DNA of 64,000 bases from Parelaphostrongylus tenuis (GCA_019055375.1 JAHQIW010005882.1:62001-126000), one strand, 5' to 3'; counted from the stretch's first letter, positions 33,369-44,690 are shown. Notes: generated by a model not told the origin, from the letters alone. Numbers and translations: made by a program.

Positions 33369-33668
33369 ATGAAGTCCTGTCAGGGAATTCTTTCAGTGGT
33401 TCTAGTCATTACATTTCCTCCAAGTATATCTGTCTCCAAGGACTGTAATCTACGTCTGAGCACCAAATTCAGAGTCAATCACGAAGAGGTGGCGACCAAG
33501 GGAATCGCTAGTATTTATCCGTTTTGCCTGCTTTCTCACCATGTTTACAACAGGCAGTGTAGTAATCCGAAGACAGAGTGGATTTTTCAAATAGTTACTT
33601 TAGCGATATGTGCCGTCAAATTAAGTTCTCAACGATTGCGAAGTCAACAGTGGACGAAGCGATTTTAG
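33369..33668 (+). other. Unassigned open frame in the spacer
   Basis: A 99-codon frame beginning MKSCQGILSVVLVITF. Part of it (LRLSTKFRVNHEE) loosely recalls retroelement text, but no convincing domain was seen. It ends just before the gag-like region and may be decayed retrotransposon sequence. Confidence 0.25.
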
Positions 33669-33689
33669 TCATCTTGTTGATGTTCAGAT

Positions 33690-34380
33690 CGAATCACTTT
33701 GGTCAGAGCTAAAGACATTGAAGTCACATCTTCTCCATGCACACACAAAAACTACTAAATTTTACAATGATTGATTGGCTCTCCACGAAAGCAACAGTAG
33801 CGAAAGTGTTACTTTAGACGAAGATATTGCCAAATATAGTGACTACCGCAAATCCGCAAATATGGTGACTACCGTAAATCTATCATTGAGACAGTCATTC
33901 AATTGGAAACCCTGGATTCCTTGTCAAACTCTATCAACTCTGAATTCTTCAATCGCGGCCATATGCCTTTCGTCTGATTTCTCTGACAAAACATCTCACA
34001 AAAAACTTTTTTCCGCATCCTCAGCCTTTTCATCATTCTTCTGCCGCTTCCCGTCTACCTTGAACGCTTCCCTATTTAATTTTGTGGACGCTTCTATTCT
34101 GCTTGAATTCTAACTATCCACATTTGATGGTAATCTACTCGAACGTCTATTATTCTTTACAACCCTCATTGATGAAAGAAAACAGCTGCACGATACTGCA
34201 AAGTTCTCCCTACACAAATCTTGTTTACATGAAAAAGTACTCGCATCTTTAAGGACTCTCCATCATTTCAAGCAACATTGGTATTTGGACGTAGAACACA
34301 TTTCTTGGAAAAAGATTTACCTGAAGAAAATGTGATGGCAAAGAAGGAGAAAGCTACGGAAGCAGGAGAGTTTGGTAGGA
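33690..34380 (+). pseudogene. BEL/Pao gag-like remnant
   Basis: A helical N-terminal part (ESLWSELKTLKSHLLHAH, VTLDEDIAKYSDYRKS, IIETVIQLETLDSLS) is followed at 34,114 by LSTFDGNLLERLLFFTTLID, then ERKQLHDTAKFSLHKSC and LASLRTLHHFKQ. This matches the nematode BEL/Pao gag block 'LPTFDGNxxEWPxFWxxFxxLIDE...HDxxKFSLLKxCLxGxAL'. A frame change leads to FLEKDLPEENVMAKKEKA, which crosses into the right arm at 34,334. The frame therefore runs continuously over the right junction. It points towards the 3' side of the pol remnant in the right arm, which is not a normal element order. Confidence 0.6.
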
Positions 34381-34782
34381 ACGATGAAAAGACTCTCTGT
34401 CAGGGCTCCTTGACAGTACCTGTTGACAAAACGTCCTCAACGGGATTTGTCACAGGGCTTATACGTGGATTTGAAGGTTAGCAATTTTGTCTGGTAGAAC
34501 GGTATGTCTCTACAGCAGTCAGATTTCCAAGCCACGAGATGTACAGATAAATGTTGCCGCCAAAATAATGGTTAAGCACGCTGCCTACTAAAACACTACT
34601 TCGTTAAATTCATTCTGATTCCCATAAGATTCAATGGAAATGATAACGATTTTGCAAAGATTGGTTAACATAGGAACATCATATTTTGTACAATTGCAGG
34701 AACTCCCGCCACAAAAAAAGCCATCTGATACATTTTTCTCTTAATAAAGGCGCTTAGTTGGAATAAAGGTTGAGTTTAAATG

Positions 34783-36393
34783 GTCACGAGTGGAAAAAAA
34801 AGTAACAGTATTAGCAAAACAATTACGAAACCTTCAAAAAGGTGAGACCATTTTGACCTATCGTAGGAGGGCTGAATAGGTCGAGAGAATAATGGGAGGG
34901 AGGGGGGTGAGGTCAAACGGTGGTGATCTTTCGATATTTTATGATGGAACATCGAGGACGTTGTCATTAAAGAAGACGAGAGTTCCTTCGATTGAAAAGT
35001 TATTAAACCTGCAAGGCACGAAGCATTGCAAACAATTGAAGCAGAACAAAAGTTTAAATGCAATTTCAACTTTTTAAGATAATGTGTCGTCGCGCATTCG
35101 GCCAGCAGATGGTTCGGAGGACAAAAGACATCTGCTGATATTTCTCCTAGAATGTCATGCACACCAGATAGATCTTCGCACCGGTTATACAGTCATAACA
35201 TCCCAAAATGCCTCTATGTTCTATTATAGAAGAGTGACTGTGAACGCGGAAAGCAGCTGTCATGTTTACTGCGACGAAGTGAAACAACAAACAGTTTTGT
35301 TGATTATGGATCGTCCTTTTGGAATTAAGACAGATTGGCATATAAGAGTGAGTGTATGGTTGACACCAAAGAGGTTTTTTGCCCGATATGTTTGAAGTAT
35401 GGAAAGCGTCGTAATATTGCTTTTGCGAGTGAGCACGATAGTAGCCTTTATGAATTCTGCCAATATTACATTTACTATACGTAGAAAAAATATGTTCAAC
35501 TTGCGTTTGTCGTCTTATGAGGGTGGAGTAGTGGCTTGCGCTGCTCGAAAGACTATGCTCTGATCTATTTAGAAGAGCATCCGTGATGCTGCCGGAGTAT
35601 AAATGAGCCTTTGCGGACTAAAGAGTGAAAAAATATAAGACAAACTCCAGCGTGATAAGTAGTTTCATTTAAATGCTGAATGATACTTCTGAATGAGATG
35701 TAAGGTGATCCAAGTTGCACATCGACACAACATTACAAAAGACGCTAAGATCTGAAAGCTTGGTATCGTCCTTCTACCGAATAGAGATGTTGTTCATGTT
35801 GATTATTTCAGAGTCAGACCAAGTACATTCATCGCAAACAAGAAAACGAGGTCCGGACCACCACATCTGGAATTTTAAGAGATCTGTCAATGCTGAGCCT
35901 CTCGTGCCCATGTCTGCCGGGTTGAGGTGACCTAGTAAGTGGCAAAAAACAGCATAAGACATCTGTCACGATTGACGGTAACGCGATTTCTTATGTACAC
36001 GGGAAGGTGCTCTGTGGAGCGAGTCTAAGCCAAAGTGACTGTATAATCTGTCCAAAGAGATTTTTTGAAAATGCTCACCTCTAATTGATCTTCGACAAAA
36101 GTTTGAAGCCTCGCTCCGATTGTAAGTGCAACTAATTCGAGTCGAGGTATAGCAATGGTTTGCTTGAGAGGAGTAAATCTAAAGCCGGACATAACGTGAG
36201 CCGCCGACGAGGGTACCCGTGCATGGGCGATGCGACGAGTTCGTCTTCTCTGTAAACTACCGCGCGATAAGTTGACGAAGAGGCATCAGTGATAACATGA
36301 AATTTATGTTGACATTACGAAGCGCCGTGAAGTGGAAATATCAGCCGGGGAAGTGTGAGTGGTTAAGACCAGGAAGAGAGGAGCTGATGCCAC
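34783..36393 (-). pseudogene. BEL/Pao retrotransposon pol remnant, right arm
   Basis: Mirror copy of 30,840-32,450 with the same RNase H and pre-integrase blocks (ITDASSSTYRAVVYRED, IPRLELVALTIGARLQ, NPADMGTRGSALTDLL). One visible difference, near 35,168, changes a shadow-frame Lys codon to Gln. No intact frame remains. Confidence 0.85.
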
Positions 36394-37404
36394 TGAGGAA
36401 CTTTGCCCTCTACTATTTCGTCGTCTCAAGTCAAGGAGAACATTTATCTTTTAGTGACTTGACGGAAACCGTAAAGCTTTCAAAAAGCTACGTTCTTTTG
36501 TACGCTACAGCCAGCCTTTTCTTTACACTCTACACCATAAAATAATAGGAAAATCCATTGAGGTTTTATCTATAGGAAAACTAGCGTAGCCGTTGAATCA
36601 ATATGGTTGGATACGGCCAATTTTTCATCTATCGAAATCATATAGCTTACGTTATTATCATTCGAAAGCGAAGACGACTTACATTACTTGTCCTTCTCTT
36701 CAAATGATCACAGTCTGCGACGGTATCACCCATAACCTTCTTAGGAAATACTTAAAGTACTTCAAAGTTTCTTAAAAAATAGTGCTTACTTTAACTTAGC
36801 TAATAAGACATATATAGAAATCTTCGTCGTAATAAGCATGGATTGGGAACTAAGAATAAAGAGGATGCAGCCAAAACTGAATCAGCGATCATGAATGCTT
36901 GCGTGGCAACTCTAATTAGTGTGTTATGAGCTCTTGATGCTACTAATCTCACAAGTGTTTGTGAATAAGTTCACATTCTAGTCATATACATGAGGCATCG
37001 AAATCAGATCAGTCTCTTATTTGCTGTTGCTTCATTGTCACTTCGTCGGGAATCAGCATTTGTAAGTATTCTCCAGAACTAAACAGCTACCAAGATAGGC
37101 ATCGCTTGATATGGACCTTCAACGTTTGAGTGACATGTAACATCACGTTCACAAAGCAGTCTCGTTAGAAATGGAAGAATATAGGACTTTCGTTGCGTAT
37201 CTGTTATCAGAAGTTAATGTTGGCATTCCGATATGATAACAATAGCGCGGTATAGTGTGGTATGGTGAGAGTGATCATTTCAATCTCTACAACGTTCACA
37301 TCTGGTGCTGTTAGCAGTCGCTCCACATATCATTGAGGTTTCTGAAAAACGATCAATTACTTTCTTCATTCTAATCAAGACGCTCTTCTGAGTAGCAAAG
37401 TGCA

Positions 37405-37452
37405 ATGGTAGTCAAGAAATCGGAAAAGAGAGAAGCCTCAGGCACAACTGTG
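37405..37452 (+). CDS. glt exon 1 (start exon)
   Basis: Sixteen codons, MVVKKSEKREASGTTV, ending at gtaagaaa in phase 0. A short basic N-terminus directly before TM1 is normal for SLC1 proteins. The start is chosen because the next exon continues in phase. Family similarity alone could not identify this exon. Confidence 0.6.
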
Positions 37453-38002
37453 GTAAGAAATTTCGTATTTTCATTCGTTAACAGCTATGATAGAGAGTTC
37501 GTCAAGAGCTACTGATTTTCCAAAAGAGGTCCAGAACAGAAAATGAAGCAGAAAATCTTTTTTGCTTCCACTATGACTGTGGACAGTTATAGTAATAGCT
37601 ATCTCACCTCATTCAAGGGCTTTTCCATGTGTAGAATGGTTTGTCAACTAGCCCAAGATTTTTTTGTTATCAAAAATGTTATTAGACGGCAAATGACTTT
37701 AATCTTCATTGTATGCAAGATTAAGACACTGAAGTGCTCATAGAACTTTCCAACACAGTTAGTCGTCAATTTTTTGTGCAGCAGCTAGAGTTTCTCAAAC
37801 AAGTTCGCCTCACTTATAGTAAGCCCGAAGAGGCGTAGAGAGATTGGTTGGCTCGATGTGGAGTTGAACAGCGTTAAAATCGTATTATTCATAGTATCTC
37901 CGTAAATTCGTACCCGCAAGGCAGAATGGTTAGCAAATATTAAAAGACCTCAGAAAGCTTTGGAAAGATTGATAAGTCACTATTATCATTCATTGTTTTC
38001 AG

Positions 38003-38110
38003 AAATTTTCATACATAGCGAAGAGTCTTTCGGTTATGCTGACAACTGGCTCCGTTGTCGCCTGTATTCTAACTGGATTAATAATCCAAGCGTTGAACCC
38101 TCCGTCTCAG
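38003..38110 (+). CDS. glt exon 2 (TM1)
   Basis: 36 codons between attgttttcag and gtagac, phase 0: KFSYIAKSLSVMLTTGSVVA then CILTGLIIQALNPPSQ. A single hydrophobic helix ending in a polar 'NPPSQ', like the TM1 of EAATs that ends 'LRPxxLS'. It joins directly to TILMMNFPGE in exon 3. Confidence 0.78.
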
Positions 38111-39483
38111 GTAGACTGCTAATCGAAGTTGATTGCCTAGTGATTCTATTATTTTTCAGGTATTGGATTCGATCTCAACAGCTCCTTAGCAAGCTACAAG
38201 CTGTAATAGCTGCTCTAAAAGCCTTCGCTTGAAAAAGTGTTTGCTTAATGTCCAAGTTTTGCTAGAGAGTAGCGAATAAAGGTGTTTATATGTTTTTGCG
38301 GCCACCGATGAATACTGACCTCGTTTGCTGGAAGACTTTTTCACAAGAGTGTTAGTAACTATTCGAAAGCTTGAATCTCTAATCTCCACTTGGCTGACTC
38401 TTCAGTGCACTCTTTTTTAACGCAATAAAACTCAGAATAATATTATGTTTCACACCTTCCATGCGCCTTCATTTTTTTCACTGGTGAAATCCGAAGCAAG
38501 CACAAAAAGATTACGAATGTGTAAAAACGTTTGTGGTTTCGCAAAAAGAATAGGCAATAATCAACTTCATTTTTATCAGACATAAGTTTATTAGAAAGAA
38601 TAGTAGAACATAGCACATTTATCGCTTTATGAGATTAGTGCATGAAAACAAGCCGGGTGTATTTGGAGAAGCAGTGGAAAAAGATGAGAAAGAAGGGGAA
38701 AGGTTGTTGATACAAAATCAGATTTATATTGTGAATTATACGGTAACTGTGTAGATATGAAAATCACCAGATAGACACGAAAATCCGAAGACGACGGAAA
38801 AAAATTGTTTTTGGTTGAAAAAACCACATTGATGGCAAATGTACCATCCGCTTATGTCTGTGAGAATAGAATAGAACGATTGCTTGTGCTACGTGAATAA
38901 CTAAGTTCAAATCTGATGTTATTTATTCGACTTATTGAGCGAAGTTTCTATCAATCGTCGAAGAAAATGTGTGACAAAGTTCAAACATTGTACATTCTTA
39001 ATTCTAATAGAGATATCAAATACCGTTATTGAGCGTTACAATTCTGGTAAGCTGCTGGAGTATGTAATGTTCCATTAAATTTGCAAAGCAGTGCGCATCA
39101 GCTTCAACTTCACTGGTTCTGTACGAAACACATACATCCCACAATGGCAGTAACACTTAAGACTGATGAAACCAGCGCTGTTTATGCGAGCACATACAGC
39201 TACAATAGTGCTTTGAACTACAGTAACCACAGCGGACCAGTATGGAAAGTCACCTGCCGTGTAAGAAAATCATCCAGAACTCAATAAGACTTCACCAAAC
39301 TAGCTTATCGCCTCTAATTAACTTGCCCTTATATATACTAAAAATGTAATGCTCATTTCTCTTAGTTTCTAGTGCACATCAAAACAAATTGAAAGGAACT
39401 TTATTAAGAGAATTTGGCTATAATAGTTATATCAACGAGGCTAACAAGCCTACGAAACGCCCAAAAAACTGAACAAATATCAT

Positions 39484-39890
39484 AATACACCTTTTTTCGA
39501 GTGTTTTATTAAGACCAAGCTTAAATTTTAATAGATCCTTCCATTATTATTTGAGCCAGCATGGCATGTGGTCTGGTAAGGTGGTCTCAATAAAACACTC
39601 GAAGGAAAGATATAATATGATAAAATTACCAGCCAAAGAGCAATTAAGTGTCCAACACTCTGTGTTAGATGAAAATCTCGTCCGACATAAAGTGTAAAGC
39701 GTTTATCTTTGATATCTCTGGGTAAGGAGAGCAAGCTCCGGAGAGAACTGACTAATAAAAAGATTGGAAGACGACGGTTTCTGCCCAACTGACGAGTCTG
39801 TTGGGACAAAACATGTGTATTGGGCTGTAGAAGAGCCCTTACCAGACCACATGACATGTTGGCTCAAATAATAATGAAGGAATTTATTGA
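39484..39890. mobile_element. MITE copies at the outer edge of the right arm
   Basis: Contains gagtgttttattaagaccaa (39,500), ggtggtctcaataaaacactcg (39,582), then cccaactgacgagtctgttg, atgtgtattgggctgtagaa and cttaccagaccacatgacat (39,780-39,862). The last part matches 42,132-42,365 in motif order and runs uninterrupted through the arm boundary at 39,811. Confidence 0.65.
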
Positions 39891-39999
39891 GCAAATATCA
39901 ATAAAATACAGAAGAATAATATAATAAAAAAACAAGAAATAGCGTAGCAGATCCAGCGAGCTCGAAATATCAAAATGGCCAAAATGAAGGAGAGGAACA

Positions 40000-41250
40000 A
40001 GTTTTCAAGCTATCTACCGTGGTACATCGAAAAATCATCGGCTGTTGATAGAATCGAATGGAATAGTAGTGCTAAGCAAATTCAAATGGCATCACGTTAT
40101 AACTGACAATTCGCGCATGACTACCATTAGAGGGTTAAGCGTTTCTACAGAACTCACCTGCTGTTTTCCACGACGTGCCCACCATTGGAAGCGAAAAATT
40201 TGACCACTACGTGCAACACTTCTATAACGCGCCAACAGTCATTTGAGCTCGGACTGTCTTATTCAAGTGCATAACTGGTGTGCACAATAACCTTCACAAG
40301 CGACTTTTCTTAAACAATACGAAACAGTGTCTCGAGAGCACCAAACTTTTGGGAGTAGCCAAAATTTCATAAATTGGTAATGGGTGGAGCCTGTGAAGCA
40401 GTGTAAAGGCGTTAGTGGCTTATTAAGTCAATCTTAGCATATATTTTACCGCTCGATAATTCCAAGCGATAGATCCGTCTCTTGCCTTCTTGTTGAAGGT
40501 CGCTGTTAGGTTTCTAGATGGTGACATTGTTCTGCTTCATTCGTAGTATAGTTGCGGTGCTCCAGTGAAATTAGGACCTTGTTATATATGGAATTTGAGT
40601 GTTGTTCCTAAGGAAAAAATTCATGACTTCATCCCAAAGTCAATAATCCAAATGGCATCCATGGCATAAACAAGTACTACTTTAGCAGTGGTTAAAGACA
40701 CTTGTTCGCGTTTCTAAATTGCATCTTAGGAGATTCGTACGCGAATGAAATTTTAGAGACAATAGGTTGAATGTATGTTAAGGCAAAGGAGAATTATACC
40801 ACGCTTATTATTTGTTTTGAAGTAATATCACTTTCCTATGAAGCAAAATTATGCCTACATCTACCACAACCTTTGATGATTTATCGCGTCATCGTGGCTG
40901 CTGTGAGTTTCTGGGAGAGCGAGTGGCACGTGAAAAAGAATGCACACATCACCAAAATGATCATTTAGGCCACAAGACGGATCAACAATTGAATTAACGG
41001 CCTTTATAACGGAATAAAGTATTCAGCTGCCTACACCACCCTTGGTCTGTTTGTCGACTACTGCCAAGAATCGATGCCAACTTGGGTGAAATCATGTTAC
41101 ATAACGGCATGCCTTCTTCGACTCAACAAATTCTGAGTAATTTACGACGAAATTGTTTCCTCTACAATTCTTGTATAATAAATCCCAGCACCGACTATCT
41201 ATTAACCTCGGCATAGTTTGAATAAATCAGTATCTAAGAAGATACTGATC
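40000..41250. other. No recognisable gene (glt intron 2)
   Basis: No exon with SLC1 or other family similarity was found. The 65-residue frame at 40,771-40,968 has no supporting features. Confidence 0.4.
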
Positions 41251-41254
41251 TTGT

Positions 41255-41345
41255 AGAATACCTTTCATTATTATTTGAGCCAACATGTCATGTGGTCTGA
41301 GAAAGGCCCTTGTACAGCCCGAGACACGTGTTTTTGTTTTGCTTC
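41255..41345 (+). mobile_element. MITE fragment
   Basis: Contains tcattattatttgagccaac, atgtcatgtggtctgagaaa and cttgtacagcccgagacacg, one terminal segment of the family at 42,132-42,365. Confidence 0.65.
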
Positions 41346-42129
41346 GTGTTTTGCTTTTTTTGTTGTTTCCTTGTAGAAGGCTTTGATAAAAACGTCACCG
41401 AAGTTCATGTTGGAACATTTTGGATTGGAAGGTTAGAATGGCAATAGAATAAAACATCCTGAACACTTGTACACAACGGGTGTTTTTCTTAGGAATGCAT
41501 CCACAAGCAAAAAAATCGCCGTTCGACAGGAGAGTCACCTGATATCACGACTTACGCGGACATCGATCAACATCTTACTGGCCCGAGATGGTGCTTCTTC
41601 AACACCTTCGTGATTCCATTAATCTAGCCGGTATTCGATATGACCTTCTCTCTAGAGATGTCCGATATGGCAGTGAGGCACAACAGAATTCTTCTTTATC
41701 GTCCTGGAAGAGGTTTACTAGTCATAATGACTAGAGCATTGGCTGTGAAATGCTCTCCTCATTTGCAGGAATATTAATAGGGATCTGGATGGAAACTGCA
41801 TCCTGCTCATCAAAGCGCTCAGTACTTGAGTGAAATTAGCCTCTGCTCCTTAAAACATGAGTACCACAGGCGAATCTTACAGAAAATTCATCATTGAGAG
41901 ATTTTTCAGTATGACATAATTCTAGCACTTAGGAGAAAAAGAACTATTAGGACGAAAATAAAAAACACGTAATTTTTTGACAGACTTCTCGAAAATTTAA
42001 CTGCATTTTCAGCGCACGACGAATCAAATGTCTTGCACACCGAATTTTGCTTGATCTACCGCTAAATATGAATACCTGCAAAAGAGGAAGGTATGTGTAG
42101 CCATATTTGCAGTTTTCAAGAGAGTATTT

Positions 42130-42365
42130 TCATGGGCTCTTGTACATCCCGATACACGTGTTTCGTTCCTGACTTTCACATGACAGCTGTGTAGTGTAAA
42201 TCGGTCGTCGTGGGCTGCTCTTAGTGTGAGGAATGGAGCACCCACAGAGCATTGGCTGAAAGATACGAAGGGTTCTGCCCGACTGACGAGACTGTCATGA
42301 TCGAAACACGCGTATCGGGTTGTACAGGAGCCAATTTAACAGACCACATGACAAGTAGGCTCAGA
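42130..42365. mobile_element. Foldback MITE (about 200 bp core)
   Basis: Inverted termini: gggctcttgtacatcccgat then acacgtgtttcg at about 42,132-42,163, against cgaaacacgcgtatcgggtt then gtacaggagcc at about 42,302-42,332. A further end, aacagaccacatgacaagta, runs to the next MITE. The same family lies at the palindrome edges. Confidence 0.75.
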
Positions 42366-42367
42366 TA

Positions 42368-42631
42368 TGCCTGATAATCATTATTTGAGCCACGCATGTC
42401 AGTGGTATGTCAATGAGGGCTTAATCGTGTTTCGATCTTGTGATCTCGTTAGTCGGGCAGTTACGTTTTCTCGTCTTTTGCTAATCTCTGTGGGAGCCAC
42501 AGTCTCCACACCAAGAGTTAGCGAAGGCGAACGACGAGATTGCAAGATCGAAACACGCTTATCAGGCTCTATAAGCCAGCCGTCATTGACAGATTACTGA
42601 CATGCGTGGCTCAAATAATGAGTATCAGGCA
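42368..42631. mobile_element. 264 bp palindromic MITE with TA target-site duplication
   Basis: Begins tgcctgataatcattatttg and continues agccacgcatgtcagt. The other end is its inverted form (actgacatgcgtggctcaaa, then taatgagtatcaggca). TA flanks both ends, as expected for a Tc1/mariner-mobilised element. No coding capacity. It is inserted between two other MITE pieces (42,130-42,365 and 42,640-42,745). Confidence 0.82.
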
Positions 42632-42639
42632 TATTGGAA

Positions 42640-42750
42640 TTTGAGCAATGGTCTTAAAAAACACCCAAAACAAAAAAATAGACTCAGACAATAATTATCA
42701 GTCATGTTGAAATTTGAGCGTGGTCTTAAGAAAACTCTTGAAAAGAAAGG
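42640..42750. mobile_element. MITE terminal fragments
   Basis: gaatttgagcaatggtctta and aaatttgagcgtggtcttaa are adjacent related ends, each followed by an A-rich aaaacac/aaaactc stretch. Same family as 16,915-17,020. Confidence 0.55.
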
Positions 42751-43649
42751 ATTTTTCAACTGTATACATTCTCTTCTGACTTTATACAAATAGGTGACAG
42801 GCGTTACATCTGACACCACTTTCCTCCTCGATTTATAAATGAGAATGCTTAATTGTCCACACAAGGAGGTTATATTTCTCACCGCACTAACCTGCTTTAT
42901 ATTTTTTCTTCTTTGCCTATAACACAACCAATTTTAGTCCTGGATATTTTCATGTAGACCATCTGAAGCTAATTTCTCATGCTAAGTATTAGTGTGCCAT
43001 GAACGATGAAAATTTGGAAAGCGCAAAGTTAAAACAAAAGGCTTGAGTGTAATTGTTTTGTCACTTTCGCCTCTCAGCAATATACTCAATGATTTCCAAG
43101 ATCTTGATATTTAGACTAAATCTACACTGAGATTTTTGAAAAGACGTGAAAGTAGTATGAGCGATTACGAGGTTGTTAAGTGTTATACGAGTACTTAACA
43201 ACTGTGATTATAACGCTGATTAATTGATTACTACTGCTGAATAACGATAAAATTTAGAAAAACATCGAACTGCGAAAGCAACAGCAAAACAAACCATTAT
43301 ATGCCTTTGCTGCGGGCGCCACTTTTGGCTGGCAGGCTGTCCGGACGACTACGAAAAGAGGCTGCCGGAGCGCACTCTAATGCTACTGTGCTAGCTTTTT
43401 AATCAAATTTAAACTTGTCGATAAATAGGATTTCTGTGCCAGCAAATGGTTAAATATGACAGAACGGACTTTAATAAGGTAATTTCTATGAGGAAAAAAA
43501 ACGTAACTCAACGAGAAAAACAAATCGTTTATGAAGAGAATATATTTAGAACCTCCATCGAACATTTCTAGGATTTCATTTATACTTGTCCAAGAATCGA
43601 CCAAATTTGTCTTTTATTTATTGCAGTTTTCATATACTTAATTGCTCAA

Positions 43650-43735
43650 AGTCCGACCTCAGACGGAGGTTGATCCAGCGTTCCATCCATACGTCGGCGT
43701 GTGCTGCTACCACTACGCCATCGAGGCGAGGGGAG
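43650..43735 (-). repeat. tRNA-like degenerate block
   Basis: Plus-strand cgacctcagacggaggttga and tgctgctaccactacgccat read, on the minus strand, as an A-box-like gcgtagtggtagcagc and a poor B box. It lies directly before the SINE. Confidence 0.4.
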
Positions 43736-44036
43736 CGCATGTGGCGCAGTGGTTAGAGGTGCTCTGCGTTGCACACGAGGTCAATGGTTCGATCTCCCAC
43801 TCATGGCTCACCAAGCCATCCATCCCTCCGGGGTCGGTAAATTGGTACCAGACAGGTCTCAGAGTTGTCTGGGAGGATAAGCAGCACTGACTCGGTTCAG
43901 CGGGAGGCCTCCGCGAGTCATTGGAGAGGCCAGATATCCATTCAATCACCTCAGACGAAGTTAAAAATTGAAGTCGAATGCATGGCGCATCCCTCAGGGA
44001 TTGATCAACGCCGAGAGCTAAATCCTTTATCCTTTA
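43735..44036 (+). repeat. tRNA-derived SINE, best-preserved copy
   Basis: A box tggcgcagtggttagaggtg and B box atggttcgatctcccac form a tRNA-like head of about 75 nt. The body includes ggctcaccaagccatccatc, tctgggaggataagcagcac and tcaatcacctcagacgaagt. The end is gccgagagctaaatccttta. It is a short RNA-polymerase-III type retroelement whose mobility would depend on a LINE such as the RTE elements here (inference). It serves as the consensus for the other copies. Confidence 0.9.
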
Positions 44037-44289
44037 ATTGCTCAAAGTAATGTATTGCTCGTCAAAAATAGTGCTGCTCACTCGTTCAGGATGTTAACAA
44101 AGTCGAACAACGGAGATCTGACCGATGCTTGGAAGATGAACCGCCGTCAAGTGTTCGCGAACTGGCAACCAAACTTGGTGCTTTTTGGAGGGACCGATGG
44201 CAGAAAGTGGTGGAAAATGGCGGCCTTTGTTTTGAAGAGTAAACGCCTTTCCACTCTTTTCAAAAAATGCATGCTTCTATGCCGTATTT

Positions 44290-44690
44290 CAAATAAGGCT
44301 AATGTTGCGAAGAGTTTACCAATGCAATCATCAACAAGTAAACACCTGCAATAACAACATCAAACAAAAACAATCACAAAAGGCACAAATCTCTAGCTAA
44401 ACATAAGTATCCATCGGTACTTTTCCGTTCTCTTCACCCTGTTTTAGCCTTTTGGTATAAACGTACTTTTTATTTCATTCGAAGTGTAGGTGATCATTCG
44501 TGAGCTAAAGTCAAGTGAATTCGAAAGAAGTATTTTATTTTTTAAATGACTTGTTATGTGCTGTGATAGTCCAAATAAAAATTCTGTCACACTGTGCATT
44601 TCTCGTCGGATAGAGATTTTTCAATAAATAATCATTAATCTCTCGTTAGCACAAATCTCAACTATTCTAGATACATGGGTGATTTTTAGA
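44290..44690. repeat. Dispersed repeat, inverted relative of the palindrome spacer
   Basis: aacatcaaacaaaaacaatc, cttttccgttctcttcaccc and tttctcgtcggatagagatt match, reversed, the repeat at 32,905-33,265. Confidence 0.65.

Larger units (their letters stand above)
32900..34333. other. Spacer of the palindrome
   Basis: 1,434 bp of unique sequence separating the arms. Its left part (32,905-33,265) is a dispersed repeat also present inverted at 44,290-44,690. Its right part carries a BEL/Pao gag-like remnant. Being non-symmetric, it would form the loop if the arms paired. Confidence 0.9.
34334..39811. repeat. Right arm of the large inverted repeat (probable original)
   Basis: The 5,478 bp partner of 27,423-32,899. 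Both edges look ancestral. At the inner edge a gag-like frame continues from the spacer. At the outer edge a MITE continues uninterrupted to about 39,885. glt exons 1-2 inside the arm continue to exon 3 at 47,349. It also carries the BEL/Pao pol remnant on the minus strand. Confidence 0.95.

Noticed and set aside
44055..44354. 99-codon plus-strand frame after the SINE
   Set aside because: It overlaps the start of a dispersed repeat (44,290-44,690) and shows no domain. Probably chance.
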